This document shows positions 23,731 through 29,665 of a DNA stretch of 29,665 nt, piece after piece. Source of the stretch: Mageeibacillus sp. UBA1193 (lineage in GTDB: Bacteria; Bacillota; Clostridia; Saccharofermentanales; Saccharofermentanaceae); NCBI GenBank assembly GCA_002310155.1, contig DBYF01000056.1, forward strand, positions 2,516-32,180. The letters run 5' to 3'. A program made the position numbers and the translations under genes. The notes under the pieces were generated by a model. The model did no database searches. It was not told where the DNA came from and saw only the letters and a list, made by a program, of their open reading frames with translations. Position 1 is the stretch's first letter, and each line of letters opens with the position of its first letter.

Positions 23731-24474
23731 ATGTTATTTAGGATTCTTCAACAAGACGCGCCGATGTCGGAAAAGATCATCGAACTGGTTTTGATGATCA
23801 TGGTTCTGTCATTTACCTTCTCCGTGCACGAATTCATGCATGCGTGGGTAGCGACGAAGATGGGCGACGATACCCCGAAAAGACAGGGAAGAGTTACGCT
23901 CAACCCGCTGGCGCACTTTGATCCGCTGGGTTCGGTCATGCTCCTGCTTGCCGGATTCGGCTGGGCGAAGCCTGTACAGTATAATCCGAATAATCTGAAG
24001 AAGTTCAAGAGAACGACATGTGAGCGTCTGATCAGTCTTGCGGGTGTTTTCGCAAACTATATCACGGCGATCGTTTCTTCGTTCATTCTGGTCTTCGTTG
24101 TAGCGTACTTCGCTAAACATCCTACGGAAAGCAGATCTGCAGCACTGGCAGAGACGATCATCACGTATTTCTTCTGGCTGCTTCGTGAGTATGGATTCCT
24201 CTTTATGGCATTCAATCTCATTCCGATCCCGCCGCTGGACGGATACCGCTTCGTGTCTACATATATTCCATATAAGTGGAGACAAAGCTTTGAGTCTATC
24301 ACCCAGTACAGCTACTATATCTTCTTCGCGCTGATCCTTCTGGATCATTACGGCAACGTAAGCATCCTGTCGAAGATCGTTGAGTGGATCGAATATCCTT
24401 TCCGATGGCCGATCGACAAAATATGCGCGGAACTGTTATGGAATTTAGTTGGAAACACATCATTGATATTATAA
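23731..24474 (+). CDS. M50 site-2 protease family membrane metalloprotease
   Basis: This 247-residue polytopic protein has the zinc-binding H-E-F-M-H motif (His33, Glu34, His37) in its first membrane segment and the second motif N-L-I-P-I-P-P-L-D-G (162-171), whose Asp170 is the third ligand. Together these mark an intramembrane metalloprotease of the small YwhC/Rip-like kind without a PDZ domain. Several more hydrophobic segments follow (about 100-125, 145-165, 190-205). Such proteases cut membrane-bound substrates such as anti-sigma factors, but no substrate is visible here. The ATG at 23731 has AGGA about 9 nt upstream; the closer AGAGG is too near to serve. It lies 24 nt after ileS and 12 nt before trpS. 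Confidence 0.93.
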   Translation: MLFRILQQDAPMSEKIIELVLMIMVLSFTFSVHEFMHAWVATKMGDDTPKRQGRVTLNPLAHFDPLGSVMLLLAGFGWAKPVQYNPNNLKKFKRTTCERLISLAGVFANYITAIVSSFILVFVVAYFAKHPTESRSAALAETIITYFFWLLREYGFLFMAFNLIPIPPLDGYRFVSTYIPYKWRQSFESITQYSYYIFFALILLDHYGNVSILSKIVEWIEYPFRWPIDKICAELLWNLVGNTSLIL

Positions 24475-24486
24475 GTTGAGGTAAAC

Positions 24487-25491
24487 ATGGAAAACAAAAT
24501 CGTACTTTCAGGAACACGTCCTACAGGAAACATTCATCTGGGCAACTATTTCGGCGCGATCGAGAACTGGGTCCGCCTTCAGGATCAGTATGAGTGCTAT
24601 TTCTTTATCGCTGACTGGCACGCTCTGACGACCGGTTATGCGGAGACGGACGTACTCCGTAAGAATACTCTCGGACTTCTCGCAGATATCCTTGCCAGCG
24701 GCGTAGACCCGGATAAGGCAACGATCTTCCTGCAGTCTGATATCAAGCAGCATGCAGAGCTCTTCCTGCTCCTTGGCATGAACACTCCTCTGTCCTGGCT
24801 TGAGAGATGCCCGACGTATAAGGATATGATCGCGAACATGTCTTCTGAGAAGGATATTACAACATATGGTTTCCTCGGTTATCCGGCACTGATGGCTGCG
24901 GATATCCTGATGTATCGTGCTAACTACGTTCCGGTCGGTGAAGACCAGTCCGCACATCTCGAGATCACTCGTGAACTTGCCAGAAGATTTAACTTCCTCT
25001 ATAAATCGGAAGTTCTCCCGGAACCGCAGCCGCTCTTTACTAAGGCAAAGGTCCTTCCGGGTACAGACGGACGTAAGATGAGTAAGAGCTATGGCAACAC
25101 GATCGCTCTTGCGGATACACCGGAAGAGGTCAAAAAGAAGGTCATGAGCATGATCACTGACCCGGCCCGTATCAGAAAGGATGACCCGGGTCATCCGGAT
25201 GTCTGCACAGTATATGCTTTCCAGAAAGTCTTCAATGAAGAGAAGGTTCCGGAGATCACAGAGCAGTGCAAGGGCGGATGCATCGGATGCGTAGCCTGCA
25301 AGAAGATGCTTCAGGAGAAGATCGCCGAGTTCCATACCCCGATCTACGAGAAGAGAACCGCACTCCTTCAGGATGAGCCGAAGCTCCTCGAGATCCTGAA
25401 AAAGGGTAGAGAGAAGGCTTCCAAGAAAGCGGAAGAGACGATCCGTGAAGTCAGAAAAGCTGTAAAGATCGGCTTTGATACGGAAGAGTAA
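24487..25491 (+). CDS. trpS: Tryptophanyl-tRNA synthetase
   Basis: This 334-residue class I synthetase charges tRNA-Trp. The HIGH-type motif is T-G-N-I-H-L-G-N (13-20) and KMSKS is at 197-201. The tryptophan-pocket region G-Y-P-A-L-M-A-A-D-I-L and the G-E-D-Q-S-A-H loop are as in bacterial TrpRS. A Cys-rich patch, G-G-C-I-G-C-V-A-C (about 258-266), lies in the C-terminal part; Fe-S or zinc binding has been described for some TrpRS. The ATG has a TGAGGT site upstream. Spacing is 12 nt from the protease gene and 26 nt to scpA. No T-box is seen upstream. Confidence 0.97.
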   Translation: MENKIVLSGTRPTGNIHLGNYFGAIENWVRLQDQYECYFFIADWHALTTGYAETDVLRKNTLGLLADILASGVDPDKATIFLQSDIKQHAELFLLLGMNTPLSWLERCPTYKDMIANMSSEKDITTYGFLGYPALMAADILMYRANYVPVGEDQSAHLEITRELARRFNFLYKSEVLPEPQPLFTKAKVLPGTDGRKMSKSYGNTIALADTPEEVKKKVMSMITDPARIRKDDPGHPDVCTVYAFQKVFNEEKVPEITEQCKGGCIGCVACKKMLQEKIAEFHTPIYEKRTALLQDEPKLLEILKKGREKASKKAEETIREVRKAVKIGFDTEE

Positions 25492-25517
25492 GTGAAACAG
25501 AACCGAGGTATTTGATC

Positions 25518-26333
25518 GTGGCAGTTGAAAACCCACAAGTCAGACTTCGTAAGTTTGAAGGTCCTCTGGACCTTCTGTTTCATTTGATCGAAAAAAACGA
25601 TATCGATATCTACGATATCCCGATCGCCGAGGTAACTGACCAGTATATGGAGTACCTCGATAAGATGAATTCTCTGGATATGGAAGTCGCCTCGGAATTC
25701 CTTCTGATGGCTGCAACCCTCGTACATATTAAATCCAGAATGCTCCTTCCGGACAGAAATGTCAGTGAGACGGATGCAGAGGCAGACCCGAGAGAAGAAC
25801 TGGTCGTCAAGCTTCTCGAGTACCGCCGCTGTAAGATGCTCGCGAACGATCTGAAAGACCGTTTCCGCGATTATTCCAACTGTATGTACCGTCTGCCGCA
25901 GACACCGGCTTCCCTCGGTATTGAGGTAAAGAGTGCACCTGCACCGGTCGATGAAGAGGCGCTGCAGAAGGGTATCGAGGATGTATGTGAGAGAAACAAG
26001 ATCCGTTTCGCAGATATCGCCTCACGTATCACTCATATTTTGAAAAGAGATAAATTCTCCATTCGTGATAAAATAAGATTTGTGTGGGATAACATCAAGG
26101 GAAAAGGCAAGGTCTTTTTCCATGAACTGTTTCCTGCGCATAAAGTTGAGAAAATGGACCGTATCGTCGGCTTCCTTGCCGTTCTGGAACTCCTTCGCGG
26201 TGACCAGATCGTGGCAGAACAGGAAAAGCCTTTCGACGTGATCCAGATCGAAACAAAGAGGGATGAGCTCAATGAAGAGCGCTTCGGACTCGACAGAAGT
26301 AAGGAATCGAAGGAATTTGCCGCATATGACTGA
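25518..26333 (+). CDS. scpA: ScpA, kleisin subunit of the SMC condensin complex
   Basis: This 271-residue protein bridges the SMC dimer and binds ScpB to condense and segregate chromosomes. The N-terminal SMC-binding region (F-E-G-P-L-D-L-L-F-H-L-I-E) and the E-F-L-L-M-A-A-T-L-V-H-I-K-S-R block are typical. A winged-helix C-terminus ends in F-L-A-V-L-E-L-L-R. GTG 25518 is preferred to the TTG at 25512 because GAGG lies 9 nt upstream of the GTG and only 3 nt from the TTG. Its stop overlaps the scpB start by 8 nt, consistent with coupled translation of partners in one complex. Confidence 0.95.
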   Translation: MAVENPQVRLRKFEGPLDLLFHLIEKNDIDIYDIPIAEVTDQYMEYLDKMNSLDMEVASEFLLMAATLVHIKSRMLLPDRNVSETDAEADPREELVVKLLEYRRCKMLANDLKDRFRDYSNCMYRLPQTPASLGIEVKSAPAPVDEEALQKGIEDVCERNKIRFADIASRITHILKRDKFSIRDKIRFVWDNIKGKGKVFFHELFPAHKVEKMDRIVGFLAVLELLRGDQIVAEQEKPFDVIQIETKRDELNEERFGLDRSKESKEFAAYD

Positions 26334-26994
26334 TGGATTTGAGCGCGAAACCAAGATTACGGTACAGGAGCTTCCGGCTGCGCTGGAAGCAGTGCTTTTC
26401 GCGCACGGAGATCCGATCTCGTGCGAGCGTCTCTGCGAGATCACGCAGATGCCGAAAGAAGCGGTAGAAGAAACCCTCGAACGCATGATGAAGGACTATG
26501 AGACGAACCCATGGGGAGGTCTCCTGATCCGTAAGGCGGACGACGCGTATGTTATGTGCACTAAGCCTTCGATGAAGCCTGTGCTTGAGCGTCTATATGC
26601 GCCGCGTACTCGTCCTCCGATGTCCCAGGCAACCTACGAGACTCTTGCTGTTATCGCGTATAACCAGCCGGTGACAAGAGCCCAGATCGAGGCAGTCAGA
26701 GGAGTCAGCTCCGATTCGATCGTCAGCCGCCTGATCGAGCGCGGCCTGGTCGAAGAATGCGGAACCCTCGAGGCTCCCGGAAGACCGGCACTTTTCAGAA
26801 CAACACAGCAGTTCCTGCTCGAATTCGGTATCTCTTCAGTATCTGAGATGCCGGCGATGGAACTGATGATGTATAAGACCATCCGTGATCTCCAGGATTC
26901 TCTGGAGACAGCGGCGGGAAACAAGGATGATCGTCAGATCTCGATCGAGACCTGGATGGATGATCAAAAGGGGGAAGAAGCCAATGAATCCTGA
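26326..26994 (+). CDS. scpB: ScpB, winged-helix partner of ScpA in the SMC complex
   Basis: This 222-residue protein has two winged-helix domains, seen in A-L-E-A-V-L-F-A-H-G-D-P-I-S and in the strongly conserved T-Y-E-T-L-A-V-I-A-Y-N-Q-P-V-T-R-A-Q-I (about 104-122), followed by G-R-P-A-L-F-R-T-T. The region after about 200 is charged and poorly conserved. The ATG at 26326 lies inside the end of scpA; an AAGGA sits 11 nt upstream. Its stop overlaps the next gene by 11 nt, a tight junction that would join chromosome condensation to the RpiR-type regulator. Confidence 0.94.
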   Translation: MTDGFERETKITVQELPAALEAVLFAHGDPISCERLCEITQMPKEAVEETLERMMKDYETNPWGGLLIRKADDAYVMCTKPSMKPVLERLYAPRTRPPMSQATYETLAVIAYNQPVTRAQIEAVRGVSSDSIVSRLIERGLVEECGTLEAPGRPALFRTTQQFLLEFGISSVSEMPAMELMMYKTIRDLQDSLETAAGNKDDRQISIETWMDDQKGEEANES

Positions 26995-27910
26995 GGATAT
27001 GAAGACAGAATCCCTGTCGAGTGTTGTCGAGAGGATCAACGAATCCTTTGACTCGATGAGTAAGGGACAGAAAGCTATAGCAAAATACATTATGGATAAC
27101 TATGAGACCGCGGCGTATATGACAGCTGCCAAGCTCGGAGAAACGACCGGTGTCAGTGAGTCTACGGTAGTCCGTTTCTCGATGGAACTCGGTTACGAAG
27201 GTTATCCGCATTTTCAAAAAGCACTTCAGGAAGAACTGAAGGTCAAGCTTACTTCAGTACAGCGCCTCAATGCGGCCAGCCGCTATACGGATGATGCATC
27301 GATCCTGAAATCCATCCTTCAGGCGGATATCGACAGCCTGAAGTACACTTCCGAGAATCTGGATGAAGATGCTTTCAGTAAGGCAGTATCCACGATCCTG
27401 AAGGCGAAGAAGATCTACATTATGGGTCTTCGCAGTTCGTCACCGCTTTCTTCCTTCATGCATTTTTACATGACACCGCTTTTTGACGATGTCCGTCATA
27501 TCCACAGCAACAGTGCGAACGAAGTTTTCGAGCAGATCCTTCCGATCGGCCCCGGAGATGTAATGATCGGTATCAGCTTCCCGAGATATTCCAGCAGAAC
27601 CATCCAGTCGATGCAGTATGCACGTTCCCGTGGTGCGTCGGTCATCGTTATTACCGATAAGGCAGATACACCGATGACTGAGTATGCGGATGTGGCACTG
27701 TTCGCCCGTTCGGATATGGCGTCTTTCGTTGATTCGCTGACTGCGCCGTTATCCCTGATCAACGCGCTTCTTGTCGCACTCGGTATGCACAGAAAGGATC
27801 ACATTGAAGAATCCTTTGAGACTCTGGAAAGACTTTGGAAAGAGTATCAGGTATATGATACGGGTAAGGACCGGAATCAGCCGGCCGATGGTGAGAAGGA
27901 GGAACAGTAA
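26984..27910 (+). CDS. RpiR/MurR-family transcriptional regulator
   Basis: This 308-residue DNA-binding regulator has an N-terminal helix-turn-helix domain (about 8-85, with G-V-S-E-S-T-V-V-R-F) and a C-terminal SIS sugar-phosphate-binding domain (about 130-275, with K-K-I-Y-I-M-G-L-R and I-G-I-S-F-P-R-Y-S). Family members sense phosphosugars and control sugar or amino-sugar use. No sugar genes adjoin it, so its target is likely elsewhere. ATG 26984 is chosen because a GGGGG run lies 9 nt upstream; longer versions would lie deep inside scpB. It is separated from the HutP-like gene by only 2 nt. Confidence 0.92.
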   Translation: MNPEDMKTESLSSVVERINESFDSMSKGQKAIAKYIMDNYETAAYMTAAKLGETTGVSESTVVRFSMELGYEGYPHFQKALQEELKVKLTSVQRLNAASRYTDDASILKSILQADIDSLKYTSENLDEDAFSKAVSTILKAKKIYIMGLRSSSPLSSFMHFYMTPLFDDVRHIHSNSANEVFEQILPIGPGDVMIGISFPRYSSRTIQSMQYARSRGASVIVITDKADTPMTEYADVALFARSDMASFVDSLTAPLSLINALLVALGMHRKDHIEESFETLERLWKEYQVYDTGKDRNQPADGEKEEQ

Positions 27911-27912
27911 TC

Positions 27913-28332
27913 ATGAAAGAACTGATCGCCAGCAGTAAACTGACCGCTTCGGCGTCGATCCGCATCGCACTGACAAATACGAGAGAGGAAGAAGCCGAAT
28001 TAAAAGCTGCGCTGAAGGAAGAAAAGATCAGCGCGACGGCTGCTGACTTCGGCGGTGAATTCATTTCTTCTGTCAGCAAGATCATCGAAAGATGTGTTGT
28101 CGCGGCGCAGAGAGAAGGCATCATCGGTAATAACCATAATGAAGAAGGCGCGCTGGCAGGTGCTGCCAGAGAGGCGATCTCCCAGATCACATCCAAGGCG
28201 ATCGGCCTGAATGTCGGCGGTAAGATCGGCATCGCGCGTTTTAATGACCACATCAGTGTCTGTGTATACTTCGGCATCGGTCTTCTGCATCTCAATGAGA
28301 TCGCGATCGGCCTCGGACACAGAGCTATTTAA
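27913..28332 (+). CDS. HutP-family RNA-binding-type protein
   Basis: This 139-residue protein matches the HutP family. In Bacillus, HutP binds L-histidine, Mg2+ and an RNA hairpin to stop termination in the histidine-utilisation operon. The clostridial subgroup pattern is recognisable: K-I-G-I-A-R-F, I-S-V-C-V-Y-F-G-I-G-L-L-H-L-N-E and the terminal G-L-G-H-R. Two of the Bacillus metal/ligand histidines (His73 and His77) align with Gly here (E-E-G-A-L-A-G-A-A-R-E-A), while the C-terminal His is kept. Sensing of histidine is therefore not assured. There are no hut genes in the window. GGAGG lies just ahead of the ATG, and cmk follows after 19 nt. Confidence 0.82.
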   Translation: MKELIASSKLTASASIRIALTNTREEEAELKAALKEEKISATAADFGGEFISSVSKIIERCVVAAQREGIIGNNHNEEGALAGAAREAISQITSKAIGLNVGGKIGIARFNDHISVCVYFGIGLLHLNEIAIGLGHRAI

Positions 28333-28351
28333 GACATAGGAGGAAATCAAC

Positions 28352-29020
28352 ATGAGTGAGTTTTATCAGATTGCAGTAGACGGTCCTTCCGGTTCCGGTA
28401 AGTCCACACTGGCAAAGGGTATCGCAAAGAAACTCGGCATCCTCTATCTGGATACCGGCGCAATGTACCGTGCATGCGGTCTTAAGGCATTAAAGAGCGG
28501 TATCGGTACTAAGGATAAGGAAGCTGTCGAGAAGATGATGCAGGATATCAGGATCGATATCACTCATGAAGACGGTTCACAGCATGTATGGCTCGACGGA
28601 GAGGATGTTTCCTCGGATATCCGTACACCGGAAGTATCCATGGCAGCCTCTGATGTTTCCGCGATCCCTTGTGTACGTGAAGCTATGGTAGATCTTCAGA
28701 GAAAGATCTCCGAAGGTAAGAACGTAATCCTTGACGGCCGTGATATCGGATCCAAAGTATTCCCGAACGCGAAGTATAAGTTCTTCCTCGTTGCTTCTGC
28801 AGAAGAACGTGCGAGAAGAAGACTTCTCGAGCTTCAGGAGAAGGGAAATACGGAGGTGACATATGAAGAAGTCTTAAGCGACATCGAGAAGAGAGACCTG
28901 CAGGACAGCACACGCGCCGCTTCTCCGCTGGTAAAAGTAGAGGACGCGATCGAGATCGATACTACCAAGATCGATATTGAAGAAACACAGGATCTTCTTC
29001 TTTCTTATATAAAAGATTGA
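28352..29020 (+). CDS. cmk: Cytidylate kinase
   Basis: This 222-residue enzyme phosphorylates CMP and dCMP with ATP in pyrimidine nucleotide salvage. The P-loop G-P-S-G-S-G-K-S-T (11-19), the D-T-G-A-M-Y-R motif and the I-L-D-G-R-D-I-G-S motif are all intact, as is the R-x-R-R-x-x-E lid. AGGAGG precedes the ATG. Length is normal. The order cmk then ispH is common in Firmicutes, where rpsA often follows or is fused to ispH. Confidence 0.97.
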   Translation: MSEFYQIAVDGPSGSGKSTLAKGIAKKLGILYLDTGAMYRACGLKALKSGIGTKDKEAVEKMMQDIRIDITHEDGSQHVWLDGEDVSSDIRTPEVSMAASDVSAIPCVREAMVDLQRKISEGKNVILDGRDIGSKVFPNAKYKFFLVASAEERARRRLLELQEKGNTEVTYEEVLSDIEKRDLQDSTRAASPLVKVEDAIEIDTTKIDIEETQDLLLSYIKD

Positions 29021-29044
29021 AGGAAAGATGAAAGGAATGGCGAT

Positions 29045-29665
29045 TTGAGCAGCTGGACGATCGAACTTGCGAAATCATCAGGGTTTTGTTTCGGTGTGGA
29101 GAATGCCGTAACGACAGCTTACTCTGTTCTTAAGGACTATCCGGGCAGAAAGATCTATATGCTCGGAGAGATCACGCATAATGAAACGGTCGTCGGAGAT
29201 CTCCTGTCATCCGGCATGATACTTGTCCACGATCCGAAAGAGGTCGAGGAGGGAAGTGTCGTTCTTATTCGCGCGCATGGTGTTACTCCCCAGGTCATGG
29301 AGGAGTTGAATAACCGCAAGTGCGAGATCGTTGACTGCACATGTCCTTTTGTAAACAAGATCCATAAGATCGTGAATAAAGCCGGAAAAGAAGGTCATCC
29401 GGTCTATATCACCGGAACAAAGGGCCATCCGGAAGTTGTCGGGATCTGTGGTGAGAGTGATCATCCTGTGACTGTAGTTTCGTCATTAGAGGAGGTTGAA
29501 GCGCTTCCTGAGATCGAATCTGACTCGGTCTGGGTATCGCAAACCACATTTTCCAGTAAAGTTTTCCAAAAAATTTGTGAATTCGTGCAGAAAAAAATTG
29601 CAAATGATCAAATATTTGGTACAATATGTTATACGACTGAAAATAGGCAGAGAGAAACTGCGGAT
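29045..29665 (+). CDS. ispH: 4-hydroxy-3-methylbut-2-enyl diphosphate reductase (3' partial)
   Basis: IspH makes IPP and DMAPP in the last step of the MEP isoprenoid pathway, using a [4Fe-4S] cluster. The first 207 codons lie in the window and the frame is open at the end. Conserved residues seen: Cys15 (G-F-C-F-G-V), His45 (T-H-N), His78 (R-A-H-G), Cys100 (C-T-C-P-F-V), His128 and Glu130 (G-H-P-E-V), the Q-T-T motif (166-168) and Cys195 (T-I-C), so cluster ligands are complete. No in-frame ATG or GTG exists back to the stop at 29018. TTG 29045 is the likely start, with AAAGGA 8 nt upstream; an out-of-frame ATG at 29037 ends after three codons. The expected downstream continuation, ribosomal S1 domains as a fusion or separate gene, is outside the window. 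Confidence 0.93.
   Translation, partial: MSSWTIELAKSSGFCFGVENAVTTAYSVLKDYPGRKIYMLGEITHNETVVGDLLSSGMILVHDPKEVEEGSVVLIRAHGVTPQVMEELNNRKCEIVDCTCPFVNKIHKIVNKAGKEGHPVYITGTKGHPEVVGICGESDHPVTVVSSLEEVEALPEIESDSVWVSQTTFSSKVFQKICEFVQKKIANDQIFGTICYTTENRQRETAD

Overview
The window looks like a chromosomal segment of an anaerobic, low-to-mid GC Firmicute of class Clostridia, probably a fibre- or oligosaccharide-using gut or rumen type. The signs are the DAC/YbbR diadenylate cyclase, a type 2 isoleucyl-tRNA synthetase, adjacent scpA and scpB, a clostridial HutP-family protein, cmk followed by ispH, TTG and GTG starts, and three carbohydrate-enzyme genes of families GH3, GH2 and GH120. The genus is inference. 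No phage, IS element, CRISPR array, plasmid function, rRNA or ordinary tRNA was seen; the only RNA gene is ssrA (tmRNA).

Layout. (1) 1-2299: the 3' part of a diadenylate cyclase fused to a YbbR/CdaR-like domain, convergent with a UDP-galactopyranose-mutase-like flavoprotein gene. (2) 2509-6259: a rightward run encoding a membrane-anchored amidase_3 protein with altered catalytic residues, a lipoprotein, and a fusion of an EF-Tu domain-2-like barrel to an SseB-like region. It ends at a bidirectional terminator. (3) 6359-6737: tmRNA on the minus strand with its own promoter. (4) 6890-12668: a cytoplasmic GH3 beta-glucosidase and a LacZ-like GH2 protein whose acid/base motif is lost. (5) 15991-12714 on the minus strand: an OmpR-type response regulator, a PhoR-type histidine kinase and an RluF-like pseudouridine synthase. 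(6) 16150-20380: a methyltransferase, an RluA-family synthase, an HD phosphohydrolase and a GH120 beta-xylosidase, packed with gaps of 1-4 nt or a 4-nt overlap. (7) 20554-29665: a long rightward cluster of housekeeping genes: ileS, an M50 protease, trpS, scpA, scpB, an rpiR-type regulator, a hutP-like gene, cmk and ispH (cut by the window end).

The genes cover cell-envelope and c-di-AMP homeostasis, hemicellulose and beta-glucoside breakdown inside the cell, RNA modification, ribosome rescue, tRNA charging and chromosome condensation. The most unusual theme is that three proteins keep a recognisable enzyme fold but have lost residues the family needs for catalysis: the UGM-like protein, the amidase and the GH2 protein. 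All three reading frames are long and intact with good ribosome binding sites, which argues for recruited non-catalytic or altered roles rather than decay. Two fusions (diadenylate cyclase-YbbR and EF-Tu domain 2-SseB) are the other architectural surprises. Residue comparisons were made from memory of the reference families and need a real alignment.
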